Shown piece after piece: positions 9,942 to 18,287 of a DNA stretch of 64,000 bases. Within the stretch, counting starts at the first letter, position 1; every line of letters starts with the position of its first letter. The position numbers and the translations under genes are program-made. Source of the DNA: Phycicoccus sp. Soil802 (GTDB lineage Bacteria > Actinomycetota > Actinomycetes > Actinomycetales > Dermatophilaceae); contig NZ_LMSS01000001.1 of assembly GCF_001429605.1 (NCBI RefSeq), forward strand, positions 371,469 through 435,468, in the 5' to 3' direction. A model generated the notes under the pieces. That model was not told where the DNA came from, did not search any database, and was given only the letters and a program-made list of their open reading frames with translations.

Positions 9942-10331
9942 TCAGGTGGTGGACTGGACGTGTGCGACGCAGGTGCGAGCCGTCGGCCTGGCCTCGAGCC
10001 TCGCTGGCGCGATTGGCTCGCCGCACACCTCGCAGAGACCGTAGCTGCCGCCGCGCAGTCGGGCCATGGCCGCATCGATCTGGGCTAGCTGGTCCTGAGC
10101 CGCGCCGATCAGGGAGGACAGCTGCGAGCGTTCGTAGGCGATGGTCTGGCCCTCGGGGTCGTGCTCGTCGTCGGCGTTGGAGTCCTGCGAGGCAGCGAAC
10201 AGCGACTGGAGGTCGCTGGTCATGGACGCCAGCCGAGCACGCACCTCGTCGCGCTCCTCGCGGAGCCGCTCGTCGACGGCGTTGCGGTCGACCTCCACGG
10301 CGGACTCTCCAGGACCGTCGGGCTCAACCAT
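9942..10331 (-). CDS. DksA/TraR-family zinc-finger protein
   Basis: This 129-residue protein has a helical N-terminal hairpin (ERLREERDEVRARLASM) and a C-terminal finger with CEVCGEPI, then RLEARPTARTCVAH. The usual fourth zinc ligand is Cys; here the position after TCVA is His, giving a C3H variant. DksA-type proteins bind the RNA polymerase secondary channel; actinobacterial TraR/DksA homologues are often of unknown role. The ATG at 10331 overlaps the upstream stop by 8 nt. An alternative start at 10367 adds MTSRSSSTDRPS. Neither has a clear ribosome site, so coupling to the upstream gene is likely. Confidence 0.82.
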   Translation of the reverse strand: MVEPDGPGESAVEVDRNAVDERLREERDEVRARLASMTSDLQSLFAASQDSNADDEHDPEGQTIAYERSQLSSLIGAAQDQLAQIDAAMARLRGGSYGLCEVCGEPIAPARLEARPTARTCVAHVQSTT

Positions 10332-10902
10332 GGAGGGTCGGTCGGTAGACGAGCTCCTGGATGTCATGGTCGAGGGTCCGGTGCTCGACCAGCTCCAGGT
10401 CGAAGTCGGCAGCCCCTGCGAAGATCGGACCCAGACCGGTCTGGCCGGTGATGACCGGGAAGATCGACACCTGGACGAAGTCGACGAGGCCTGCGGCCAT
10501 GAGGGCCCGGTTCATCGCGAGACTTCCGTGTGAGCGCAACGGCACATCGGACTCCTCCTTGAGGCGGGCGACCACGTCGAGGGCATCGCCCCTCGCGATC
10601 GTGGCGTCCGGCCAGTCGAGCGGTCCGTCGAGGGTCGACGACACCACGATCGCTGGGAGGTTCACCATGCGGGTGACCCACGGGTCGCGCACCTCGGAGT
10701 CCTCGGTGCTGTCGGCCAACATGTCGACGAACGCCCGGAAGGTGTTGGCGCCGAACACCATCCGCTGGTCCTCGGCGTAGAGGTCGAGGCGGTGGTCGAG
10801 CAGCTCCGGGCCCTGCTTCCCCCAGTAGCCGGTCCAGTCGCCGCTGGCGGCGCCGTAGCCGTCGAGGCTGCTGAAGACGTCGAAGGTGTAGGTGGCTGTC
10901 AT
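10324..10902 (-). CDS. Dihydrofolate reductase-like (RibD C-terminal domain) protein, 192 aa
   Basis: The protein opens with MTATYTFDVFSSLDGYGAASGDW, typical of the YwjB/RibD-C 'dihydrofolate reductase family'. Its cofactor region is RSHGSLAMNRALMAAGLVDFV, followed by SIFPVITGQTGLGPIF. It is a diverged paralogue of the gene ending at 9293, and the two flank the DksA-like gene in one operon. Function beyond NADPH-dependent reduction is not predictable. Confidence 0.85.
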   Translation of the reverse strand: MTATYTFDVFSSLDGYGAASGDWTGYWGKQGPELLDHRLDLYAEDQRMVFGANTFRAFVDMLADSTEDSEVRDPWVTRMVNLPAIVVSSTLDGPLDWPDATIARGDALDVVARLKEESDVPLRSHGSLAMNRALMAAGLVDFVQVSIFPVITGQTGLGPIFAGAADFDLELVEHRTLDHDIQELVYRPTLHG

Positions 10903-11020
10903 GGGTCTCTCCCGTCCTGTGGGTCGTGTGGGCGTTCGGTTGCTACCGATGCAGACCCGCGCCGACCGGCGAACTCATCGTCGCCCGCGTCGCTGCCCGG
11001 CGGTGGGCACCGGGTGCGGC

Positions 11021-11443
11021 TCACGCCCTGGGTGGTCGGTAGAGCTCCGCGACGGCCGCCTCGATGTCGTCCCCCTCGACGTCCACCGGCTCGACGTAGA
11101 GACGACCCTCGGCGACCAGGTCGTCGCGGATGACGAGCACGATGACACCACGCATCGAGAAGCCGGAGCCGTCGACGTGGTGTCCGCCCCAGTCGACCTC
11201 CGCCCACTCGGTGTCGCCGTCGACGATGTGGGCCAACAGCTCGGCGTGGAAGTCGGGGACTCCCTCGAAGACGGAGGTCCAGTTGGCGAGCACCTGGGCG
11301 CGGCCCCGGAAGGCGCGGCCGGGGTGCGCCGGCTGGGCACTCACGTAGTCCTCGGCGAAGTGCGACGCGAAACGATCGGCGTCGTGGGCGTTCTGGGCCT
11401 CCGTGAGGCGCTCCATCATGCTCGTCATCGGCCTGCTGTTCAT
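11021..11443 (-). CDS. SnoaL-like / nuclear transport factor 2-fold protein
   Basis: This 140-residue protein has the NTF2-like pattern MMERLTEAQNAHDADRFASHFAEDYVS, then FRGRAQVLANWTSVFEGVPDF and WGGHHVDGSGFSMRGVIVL. The fold covers polyketide cyclases, ketosteroid isomerases and many uncharacterised proteins. The ATG at 11443 is the last copy of a repeated ATGAACAGCAGG block. It overlaps the stop of a short upstream reading frame (ATGA), so translation probably couples to that leader. A GTG at 11464 is in frame but less attractive. Confidence 0.75.
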   Translation of the reverse strand: MNSRPMTSMMERLTEAQNAHDADRFASHFAEDYVSAQPAHPGRAFRGRAQVLANWTSVFEGVPDFHAELLAHIVDGDTEWAEVDWGGHHVDGSGFSMRGVIVLVIRDDLVAEGRLYVEPVDVEGDDIEAAVAELYRPPRA

Positions 11444-11490
11444 GGGCACCTGCTGTTCATCCACCTGCTGTTCATCGGCCTGCTGTTCAT
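11432..11490. repeat. Four tandem copies of a start-codon/ribosome-site block
   Basis: Read on the minus strand, ATGAACAGCAGG occurs four times: 11490-11479, 11475-11464, 11460-11449 and 11443-11432. The spacings are 15, 15 and 17 nt. Each copy carries an ATG, and its AGCAGG end can act as ribosome site for the next ATG. The final copy is the start of the SnoaL-like gene. The 17-nt last step puts that gene in a different frame from the first three copies. Confidence 0.9.
11440..11490 (-). CDS. Possible 16-residue leader peptide made of repeats
   Basis: The ATG at 11490 lies 4 nt after the upstream gene's stop. It opens a frame encoding MNSRPMNSRWMNSRCP and stops at 11440, where its TGA overlaps the ATG at 11443. 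The peptide is a three-fold MNSR repeat generated by the tandem block. Translation would deliver ribosomes to the SnoaL-like gene. Whether the peptide is made, or is only a by-product of repeat expansion, is unknown. Confidence 0.35.
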   Translation of the reverse strand: MNSRPMNSRWMNSRCP

Positions 11491-11494
11491 CGGC

Positions 11495-11962
11495 TCAGAC
11501 CCACCGCCGCACGCGAGAACGGTAGGCCTCGTACTCGGCCCCGAACTTGCCGGCCAGGTAACGCTCTTCGGGACGGATCGCGCCCCACCAGAGTGCGGCC
11601 ACACCGATCGGCACGAGGACCAACGCCCAGAACGAGTGTGCGAGCAGCGCCCATCCGACGTCGAGGGCGACGAGCCCCACGTAGAGCGGGTTCCGGCTCA
11701 GCCGGAACGGCCCCGACTGGAGCACGAGAACGGTGGCCCCGCCGGGCAGCACCGCGGTGTCGTGGGTGGCCATGTGGGCCAGCGTCCAGCCGTTCCATAG
11801 CACGAACGCGACGACCAGGGCCCAGCCGACCCACCGGACTGCCGAGCCGGTGACCGCGACGGGGTCGTCCGTGGCCGCGCTCAGGAAGAGCCCCGCGGCG
11901 AGCGGCACCCCCAGGGCCACCGGTGGCCAGATCCGGAACGCAGGCGCATCCACGACTGCCAT
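11495..11962 (-). CDS. Isoprenylcysteine carboxyl methyltransferase-family membrane protein
   Basis: This 155-residue membrane protein has four or five hydrophobic segments and the family motif GPFRLSRNPLYVGLVALDVGWAL, then IRPEERYLAGKFGAEYEAYRSRVRRW. That C-terminal pattern (EExxLxxxFGxxYxxYxxxVxRW) is shared by ICMT and phospholipid methyltransferase-like enzymes and probably binds S-adenosylmethionine. The bacterial substrate is unknown. It leads directly into the repeat and the SnoaL-like gene, with 4 nt between its stop and the first repeated ATG. Confidence 0.85.
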   Translation of the reverse strand: MAVVDAPAFRIWPPVALGVPLAAGLFLSAATDDPVAVTGSAVRWVGWALVVAFVLWNGWTLAHMATHDTAVLPGGATVLVLQSGPFRLSRNPLYVGLVALDVGWALLAHSFWALVLVPIGVAALWWGAIRPEERYLAGKFGAEYEAYRSRVRRWV

Positions 11963-12008
11963 CGTCGCCCGACGAAGTCCGGTCGGCAAGAGCCGGCGGC
12001 TGGTCAGG

Positions 12009-13178
12009 TCAGGGCCGGTCGAGCTCCGCGAAGACCGGGCGACCCAGGGAAGGGTCGGTGAGCAACCGGCTGAAGTCGGTGGTGTTGCGCGAGATCGAGA
12101 TGAGCAGCTTGCCGTCGGCCAGCGTGATGCCGGGGTGGGCCAGCGGCGCGTACTGGAGCTGCCCGGACGGGTCCTGGAAGTCCGCCCGCGTGCCGCGCCG
12201 GGCGGTCCAGGGGCCGACGGGGGAGTCGGACGTCCAGGCGTAGACGGTGTTGCCGAGGTCGCCGTCGCGCTTGGAGACGATGACGTACCGGCCGTCGAGC
12301 ACGTCCACCGACAGGGTCTGCGAGACTCCTCCGCGAGCCGGCAGGACGACCGCCGCCCGCGACGGCTCGCCCACCCAGGCCGTCCCGTCCCAGAACTGCC
12401 ACGTCGCGCGGTCGCGCGCGTCGCCGATCGGTGCGCGGGCGGCATACAGGGCCCGTCCGAACGAGTCCTTGCTGGGCAGGCGGGTGCCGTAGACGTAGAG
12501 CCAGCCACCCCGGACCGTCATGGCCGAGCCCCAGTTGACCTGGTCGGCGGCCGTGCTGTCGGGGGTGATGTCGAGCTGCTCCCGCAGGGTCGGTGCGCCC
12601 CCGGGTGCGACGTCGAAGAGGGACGCGCTGCTCCCGAGGTAGGTGAAGTCCAAGCCGCCCGCCGTGCCTCGACGGATGCGGGCCGAGACGACGACGAGGA
12701 CGTCGTCCTCGGGCCGCGACACCGACACCACGGACATCGGCCAGTGCACGACGCCATCGGCGCGGTCCGGGATCACCGGCCCCTGACCGGCCGCCTCGAC
12801 CTGCGACGTGCACAGGCCGCTGGTCACGAGCATGGAGTTGGCGACGATGCGCGGGGTGATGCCGTCGCCGCGCACGGTGTCGCCGAACACCCAGACGATC
12901 CGGTCGTCGGGAAGCCGCGCGCTCGCCCCGATGTCGCCGGCCTGCCACAGGGGGAGGTCGAGACCCGCGACGATCCGGTTGAGCTGGGCGACCGTCACCG
13001 CCGGCGGCTTCCCGGTCGGCGTCACCCGGGCGCAGGCCGGCGTCAACCGCGGGTATGCCGCGTAGCCGGGCGTCGTGCCACCGCCGCCACCGGGCGTGGT
13101 GGAGCAGCCCGTGAGCACCGCGGTGAGCACCAGCCCGAGCGCTGCGCCCCCGAGGAGGCAAGGGGTGGCGCGGGGCAT
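12009..13178 (-). CDS. Lipoprotein of DUF4185-like type
   Basis: This is a 389-residue exported protein. The N-terminus MPRATPCLLGGAALGLVLTAVLTGC is a lipoprotein signal peptide with lipobox LTGC. A Gly/Thr-rich linker follows. The mature part contains repeated WVFGDT, WQFWDGTAWVG and YAWTSDSPVGPWT segments, which suggest a beta-propeller of the DUF4185/DUF5005 or glycosidase-like kind. No catalytic residues can be assigned. It is divergent from the nrd operon. Confidence 0.75.
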   Translation of the reverse strand: MPRATPCLLGGAALGLVLTAVLTGCSTTPGGGGGTTPGYAAYPRLTPACARVTPTGKPPAVTVAQLNRIVAGLDLPLWQAGDIGASARLPDDRIVWVFGDTVRGDGITPRIVANSMLVTSGLCTSQVEAAGQGPVIPDRADGVVHWPMSVVSVSRPEDDVLVVVSARIRRGTAGGLDFTYLGSSASLFDVAPGGAPTLREQLDITPDSTAADQVNWGSAMTVRGGWLYVYGTRLPSKDSFGRALYAARAPIGDARDRATWQFWDGTAWVGEPSRAAVVLPARGGVSQTLSVDVLDGRYVIVSKRDGDLGNTVYAWTSDSPVGPWTARRGTRADFQDPSGQLQYAPLAHPGITLADGKLLISISRNTTDFSRLLTDPSLGRPVFAELDRP

Positions 13179-13216
13179 GGCGGCAATCCTAGGGACGCGA
13201 CACGCGGACCCAACAT

Positions 13217-13242
13217 GTGGTGCCACGAATTCGTGCCACCAC
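13217..13242. promoter_or_regulatory. 26-bp near-perfect palindrome
   Basis: The 26-bp sequence is palindromic at 24 positions, with a perfect core CACGAATTCGTG in the middle. It lies 39 bp upstream of the lipoprotein gene start and just ahead of the riboswitch, so it may be an operator for either direction. It does not resemble an NrdR box. Confidence 0.55.
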
Positions 13243-13250
13243 CCGCATAT

Positions 13251-13490
13251 GGTGTCTCTTGCTGGTCCGGAGACCGCGCAATCGGTCTCCGGGGCAAGAG
13301 GGAACCCGGTGCGAATCCGGGACTGCCCCGCAGCGGTAAGCGGAAACGACCGCCGTCATCAAGCACTGCTCGCACCACGCGGGTGGGAAGCGACGGCCAG
13401 TAGGAACCGCCCCGACGACCCGAGCTCGCCAGAGCTCACCCCACGGTCGCCGAGGCGAAGGTCCGCGAGTCCGAAGACCTGCCAGCGACC
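13251..13490 (+). promoter_or_regulatory. Cobalamin (AdoCbl) riboswitch controlling nrdAB
   Basis: The conserved core is present: GAACCCGGTGCGAATCCGGG, then ACTGCCCCGCAGCGGTAAG (B12 box region). A downstream GAGTCCGAAGACCTGCCAGC closes the aptamer. A paired stem TCCGGAGACCG / CGGTCTCCGGG sits near the 5' end. A strong hairpin (13489-13507, CCGCACAC / GTGTGCGG) follows directly and may be part of the expression platform. The nrdA start is 145 nt further on. B12 riboswitches are normally repressing; in Streptomyces one turns off class Ia RNR when B12 supports class II RNR. Confidence 0.93.
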
Positions 13491-13634
13491 GCACACGCCG
13501 TGTGCGGTGAGTCGTGGCCTCGAGGGCGGGTCACACGACCTGCACAGACGACCGCACCCGGTTTCCCGAGGCGGTGGCTGTGTCGTCGTCCCCTCCTCGA
13601 CCCGCGGCACCGAATCGCTCGCGAGGAGAGAGCA

Positions 13635-16115
13635 GTGACCGACACGACCACTGAGGTCATCGACGACATCCCGGCCGTCGAACCCCCGACCGCCCGCCGC
13701 ACGACCATGGCCGTGCGCAAGCGCAACGGCGACAGCGAACCCGTCGACGTCATGAAGATCGTCCGGGCGGTGGAGCGCTGGTGCGACGACCTCACCGAGG
13801 TCGACCCGATGGCCATCGCCACCCGCACCATCAGCGGCCTCTACGACGGCGCGACGACCGCCGAGCTCGACCGGCTGTCGATCCAGACCGCCGCAGAGAT
13901 GACGGCCGCCGAGCCCGAGTACTCGCGGCTGGCCGCCCGACTGCTGTCCAACTACATCGACAAGGAGGTGCGCGGCCAGCAGATCGCGTCGTTCAGCCAG
14001 GCCGTGCGGCTCGGCCACCTCGAGGGGCTGATCGGTGACGAGACCGCTGCCTTCGTCGAGGCGAACGCCCGCAAGCTCGACCACGCGGTGGACGTCAGCA
14101 ACGACCGCCGGTTCGAGTACTTCGGGCTGCGGACCGTCTACGACCGCTACCTGCTGCGCCACCCCGACACCCGGATGGTGCTGGAGACGCCGCAGTACTT
14201 CCTGCTGCGGGTCGCCTGCGGCCTGTCGCACACGCCACAGGAGGCGATCGGGTTCTACCGGCTGATGGCGTCGCTGGCCTACCTGCCCAGCTCGCCGACC
14301 CTCTTCAACTCCGGCACCCGGCACACCCAGATGTCGTCGTGCTACCTCGTCGACTCTCCCCAGGACGAGCTCGAGTCGATCTACGACCGCTATGCGCAGG
14401 TCGCCAAGCTCTCGAAGTTCGCTGGTGGCATTGGCATCTCGTGGTCACGGGTGCGGTCGCGCGGGGCCCTCATCCGTGGCACGAACGGCCACTCCAACGG
14501 CATCGTCCCGTGGCTGCGCACCCTCGACTCGTCGGTGTCCGCGGTCAACCAGGGTGGTCGTCGCAAGGGTGCCGCGTGCGTCTACCTCGAGCCGTGGCAC
14601 CCCGACATCGAGGAGTTCCTCGAGCTGCGCGACAACACCGGCGAGGACGCCCGGCGCACCCACAACCTCAACCTCGCCAACTGGGTGCCCGACGAGTTCA
14701 TGCGCCGCGTCGAGGCCGACGAGCAGTGGAGCCTCATCGACCCGAACGAGGTGCCCGAGCTGCCGGACCTCTGGGGGCCGGCCTTCGAGGAGGCGTATGC
14801 CGCCGCGGAGCGCGACGGGCGCTTCGTGCGACAGGTCAGTGCGCGCGAGCTCTACGGCAAGATGATGCGGACCCTGGCCCAGACCGGCAACGGCTGGATG
14901 ACCTTCAAGGACGCCAGCAACCGCACCTGCAACCAGACCAGCGACGACCAGCGCCCGGGAGCACCGGTGGTGCACCTGTCGAACCTGTGCACCGAGATCA
15001 TCGAGGTCTCCAGCAACGACGAGACCGCCGTCTGCAACCTCGGCTCGGTCAACCTCGCCCAGCACCTCACCCCCGGGCGCGACGCGGTCGACTGGGAGAA
15101 GCTGCGCGCCACGGTCCGCACTGCGGTCACCTACCTCGACCGGGTGATCGACATCAACTACTACCCGAGCGAGGAGTCGGCGGCGTCCAACCCGCGCTGG
15201 CGCCCCGTGGGGCTGGGCGTGATGGGGCTGCAGGACGTGATGTTCGCGTTGCGCCTGCCCTTCGACTCGCCGCAGGCGCAGGAGCTGTCCACGCGGATCG
15301 CCGAGGAGGTCTACCTCTCGGCCCTCGAGCGCTCCAGCCAGCTGGCCGCCGAGCACGGTGCGCACCCGGCATACGAGCAGACGCGCGCAGCGCGTGGTGA
15401 CCTGCAGCCCGACCTCTGGGACGTCACCCCGACCCAGACCGAGCGCTGGGACCTCGTGCGCAAGGCCATCAAGGAGAACGGACTTCGCAACTCGCTGCTC
15501 ATCGCCATCGCCCCGACGGCCACCATCGCGTCGATCGCGGGCGCCTACGAGTGCATCGAGCCGCAGGTGTCCAACCTGTTCAAGCGCGAGACCCTGTCGG
15601 GGGAGTTCCTGCAGGTCAACACGGCGCTGGTCCGCGAGCTCAAGGCGCGCGGGCTGTGGACTCCCGAGGTGCGCGAGGCGATCAAGCGCAGCGACGGGTC
15701 GGTGCAGGGCATCGCGGAGATCCCCGAGGACGTCCGGGTGTTGTTCCGCACCGCGTGGGAGCTGCCCCAGAAGTCGCTCATCGAGCTCGCCGCGGCCCGC
15801 CAGCCCTACATCGACCAGAGCCAGTCGCTCAACCTGTTCCTCGCGTCGCCGACGATCGGGAAGCTCAGCTCGATGTACCTCTACGCGTGGAAGGCCGGGC
15901 TGAAGACGACCTACTACCTGCGGTCGCGTCCGGCCACCCGCATCCAGCAGGCCACCATCTCGATGGCCTCGACCCGCCAGACCCCGACCCCACCGCAGGG
16001 ATCTCAGCCAATTGGAACGTCGTTGACGCCCGAGACCCTGCCCACCGTCGTGACCGACGAGGAGGCCATCGCGTGCTCCCTCGAGAACCCCGAGAGCTGC
16101 GAGGCCTGCCAGTGA
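13635..16115 (+). CDS. nrdA: Ribonucleoside-diphosphate reductase alpha subunit, class Ia
   Basis: This catalytic subunit of 826 residues reduces ribonucleotides to deoxyribonucleotides. Residues 25-110 form an ATP-cone (AVRKRNGDSEPVDVMKIVRAVERW). Active-site segments are visible: TQMSSCYLVDS (redox Cys), HLSNLCTEIIE (radical Cys and Glu), AVCNLGSVNLA (partner Cys), and a C-terminal ESCEACQ that transfers electrons from thioredoxin or glutaredoxin. The GTG start has the ribosome site GAGGAGAGAG. It follows a B12 riboswitch, so the organism should also own a B12-dependent class II enzyme. The stop overlaps the nrdB GTG by 4 nt. Confidence 0.96.
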   Translation: MTDTTTEVIDDIPAVEPPTARRTTMAVRKRNGDSEPVDVMKIVRAVERWCDDLTEVDPMAIATRTISGLYDGATTAELDRLSIQTAAEMTAAEPEYSRLAARLLSNYIDKEVRGQQIASFSQAVRLGHLEGLIGDETAAFVEANARKLDHAVDVSNDRRFEYFGLRTVYDRYLLRHPDTRMVLETPQYFLLRVACGLSHTPQEAIGFYRLMASLAYLPSSPTLFNSGTRHTQMSSCYLVDSPQDELESIYDRYAQVAKLSKFAGGIGISWSRVRSRGALIRGTNGHSNGIVPWLRTLDSSVSAVNQGGRRKGAACVYLEPWHPDIEEFLELRDNTGEDARRTHNLNLANWVPDEFMRRVEADEQWSLIDPNEVPELPDLWGPAFEEAYAAAERDGRFVRQVSARELYGKMMRTLAQTGNGWMTFKDASNRTCNQTSDDQRPGAPVVHLSNLCTEIIEVSSNDETAVCNLGSVNLAQHLTPGRDAVDWEKLRATVRTAVTYLDRVIDINYYPSEESAASNPRWRPVGLGVMGLQDVMFALRLPFDSPQAQELSTRIAEEVYLSALERSSQLAAEHGAHPAYEQTRAARGDLQPDLWDVTPTQTERWDLVRKAIKENGLRNSLLIAIAPTATIASIAGAYECIEPQVSNLFKRETLSGEFLQVNTALVRELKARGLWTPEVREAIKRSDGSVQGIAEIPEDVRVLFRTAWELPQKSLIELAAARQPYIDQSQSLNLFLASPTIGKLSSMYLYAWKAGLKTTYYLRSRPATRIQQATISMASTRQTPTPPQGSQPIGTSLTPETLPTVVTDEEAIACSLENPESCEACQ

Positions 16116-17164
16116 CCATCGACCAGACGACCGACACCACCGTGGCCACCGACCACTCGGCCACTCGGATGCTCCTCGACCCGGGGATGAACCTCACCCT
16201 GCGGCCGATGCGCTACCCGCACTTCTACGAGCGCTACCGCGACGCGATCAAGAACACCTGGACCGTCGAGGAGGTCGACCTGCACTCCGACCTCAAGGAC
16301 CTGCAGCGGCTGACCGCCGCCGAGCGGCACCTCGTCGGCCGGCTGGTGGCGTTCTTCGCCACCGGCGACACCATCGTCGCGAACAACCTGGTGCTCAACC
16401 TCTACCAGCACATCAACTCCCCGGAGGGCCGGCTCTACCTGAGCCGGCAGCTGTTCGAGGAGGCCGTGCACGTGCAGTTCTACCTGACCCTGCTCGACAC
16501 CTACGTCCCCGACGAGAAGGAGCGGCACGAGGCGTTCTCGGCCGTCGACAACATCCCGTCGATCAAGGACAAGGCCGACTTCTGCTTCCGGTGGATCGAC
16601 TCGGTGTTCGACCTCGACAAGCTGGAGACCAAGGAGCACCGGCGGGCCTTCCTGCTCAACGTGATCTGCTTCGCGGCCTGCATCGAGGGACTGTTCTTCT
16701 ACGGCGCGTTCGCCTACGTCTACTTCCTCCGGTCGCGCGGCCTGCTCAACGGCCTCGCGAGCGGCACGAACTGGGTGTTCCGCGACGAGTCGATGCACAT
16801 GGCGTTCGCGTTCGACGTGGTGGAGACGGTGCGCCGCGAGGAGCCGGACCTCTTCGACGACGAGCTCGCCGACCAGGTGCGGGCGATGATGCGTGACGCC
16901 GTCGACGCGGAGGCGCAGTTCGCGCATGACCTGTTGGGCGGGGGAGTGGCGGGGCTCTCGACGACCGACATGCGCACCTACCTCGAGTCGGTGGCGGATC
17001 GCCGGCTGGAGCAGCTGGGGCTCGAGCCGGAGTACGGCTCGAAGAACCCGTTGGCCTTCATGGAGCTGCAGGACGTGCAGGAGCTGTCGAACTTCTTCGA
17101 GCGTCGCGTCTCGGCCTACCAGGTCGGCGTGTCGGGATCCGTCGAGTTCGGTGAAGAGTTCTAG
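16112..17164 (+). CDS. nrdB: Ribonucleoside-diphosphate reductase beta subunit, class Ia
   Basis: This 350-residue ferritin-fold subunit carries the di-metal site and tyrosyl radical. Candidate ligands are Asp in ATGDTIVANN, Glu and His in LFEEAVHVQFY, Glu in ACIEGLFFYG, and Glu and His in RDESMHMAFAF. The Tyr four residues after the first His (HVQFY) aligns with the radical Tyr122 of E. coli, which separates it from Tyr-less class Ic proteins. The GTG start overlaps nrdA (GTGA), so the subunits are co-translated under riboswitch control. Confidence 0.96.
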   Translation: MTIDQTTDTTVATDHSATRMLLDPGMNLTLRPMRYPHFYERYRDAIKNTWTVEEVDLHSDLKDLQRLTAAERHLVGRLVAFFATGDTIVANNLVLNLYQHINSPEGRLYLSRQLFEEAVHVQFYLTLLDTYVPDEKERHEAFSAVDNIPSIKDKADFCFRWIDSVFDLDKLETKEHRRAFLLNVICFAACIEGLFFYGAFAYVYFLRSRGLLNGLASGTNWVFRDESMHMAFAFDVVETVRREEPDLFDDELADQVRAMMRDAVDAEAQFAHDLLGGGVAGLSTTDMRTYLESVADRRLEQLGLEPEYGSKNPLAFMELQDVQELSNFFERRVSAYQVGVSGSVEFGEEF

Positions 17165-17192
17165 GGACGAGGACATCTAGGCGGGGGCCGAG

Positions 17193-17242
17193 CAGGTATG
17201 CCGGGTGGTCACCATGGGGGGCGACCGCCCGGCATACCCCTG
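17193..17242 (+). terminator. Hairpin at the end of nrdAB built from an inverted GTATGCCG pair
   Basis: The left arm GGTATGCCGGGTGGTC (17195-17210) pairs with the right arm GACCGCCCGGCATACC (17223-17238) around a 12-nt loop. No U-tract follows, as is common for actinobacterial terminators. It lies between the convergent nrdB and corA genes, so it could serve both. The arms contain the over-represented 8-mer described in the findings. Confidence 0.75.
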
Positions 17243-17260
17243 TCGTCGCTCGCCGCCAGC

Positions 17261-18247
17261 TCACCACCAGCCCTGGCGGCGCGCCCAGCGCAGCAGCCAC
17301 AGGCTGATCGACGCCATCACGGCGAGCACGATGATGAGCTGCACCCAGTGGGTGCTGCCGTTGACGATGACGTTCATGCCGTAGATCGACGCGATGGCGG
17401 TGACCGGCAGCGTGATCGCCGCGATGACGGCCAGCCGCTCCATCGCCACGGTCATCTTCGTGGTGACCCTGGTCTGGTAGAGCTCGATCACCCCGAAGAG
17501 GAACTGGCTCTCGCCGTCGGCGAGGCTGCGCACCCGGTCGAACTGCTCGGACAGGTCGCGGGCGTGGCGCTGCGACTCCTCGCTGGCGAACCGCTCGAGC
17601 GAGGCCAGCCGCCCGTAGATCTCGTGCGCCTGGCCGGCCTGGGTCCGCGAGATCAGCAGCTCGTGGCGCAGCAGGAAGAGCTCCTCGAGCAGCTCCTCGG
17701 GCTGGTGGAAGTCCGAGCCCATCACCCGCATCTCCAGCGCCGGGAGCCGGCTCGCGACGTCCTTGACTGCCGCACTCTGCCGTCGCGCCACGGCCGAGCC
17801 GATCGCGTAGGACAGCTCGCTCGGGGTCTTCGGCCGGAACCGACCGGCCCGCATCCGCTCCTGGACGGTGCGGGTCTCCTCGGTCGCGTCCGCGAGGGAG
17901 ACGGCCGGGTTGCGCGGCCCGTGCACGGTCACGAGGTAGCGACCACCCACGAGCTGGTCGAGCTCGAGCATGTGGACGTGACCGCCCTCGCCGGCCAGCG
18001 GGGTGTGCACGATGACGAACGTGTGGTGCTCGTAGCCGTGCACGGACGGCACGAAGTTCCTTTCACGACAAGCCTTCACGACCATGGGGTGGGCGTGGAA
18101 GTGGTCGCGCAGGAGCGCCTCGGCGGCGTCGTCGAACTCGGGGATGTCGACCCAGACGAAGCCCTCGTCGCGGCGCAACAGGTCGTCGACCTGCCTGACG
18201 TCGTGCCCCTCGAGCCCGGCGTCGGACACCCACCAGGCGTCCATCAC
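17261..18247 (-). CDS. corA: CorA-family divalent cation transporter
   Basis: This 328-residue protein has a long acidic and helical cytoplasmic funnel domain and two C-terminal membrane helices (MERLAVIAAITLPVTAIASIYGMN, then WVQLIIVLAVMASISLWLLRW). The pore signature YGMN is intact. The residues after it are VIVNGSTHW rather than the common FENMP, which makes it a CorA relative of the Zn/Mg-transporting branch. It is convergent with nrdB and single-gene. Confidence 0.9.
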   Translation of the reverse strand: MMDAWWVSDAGLEGHDVRQVDDLLRRDEGFVWVDIPEFDDAAEALLRDHFHAHPMVVKACRERNFVPSVHGYEHHTFVIVHTPLAGEGGHVHMLELDQLVGGRYLVTVHGPRNPAVSLADATEETRTVQERMRAGRFRPKTPSELSYAIGSAVARRQSAAVKDVASRLPALEMRVMGSDFHQPEELLEELFLLRHELLISRTQAGQAHEIYGRLASLERFASEESQRHARDLSEQFDRVRSLADGESQFLFGVIELYQTRVTTKMTVAMERLAVIAAITLPVTAIASIYGMNVIVNGSTHWVQLIIVLAVMASISLWLLRWARRQGWW

Positions 18248-18287
18248 GGCTGTTCGCTCCAGCTCCGCGCTGGCCCGAGCTCCGGCC

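Noticed and set aside
10324-10902. True dihydrofolate reductase (FolA)
   Set aside because: It lacks the FolA active-site pattern and matches the RibD C-terminal family instead.
13179-13250. NrdR boxes ahead of nrdAB
   Set aside because: No pair of sites resembling the NrdR consensus was found; the palindrome there is different.
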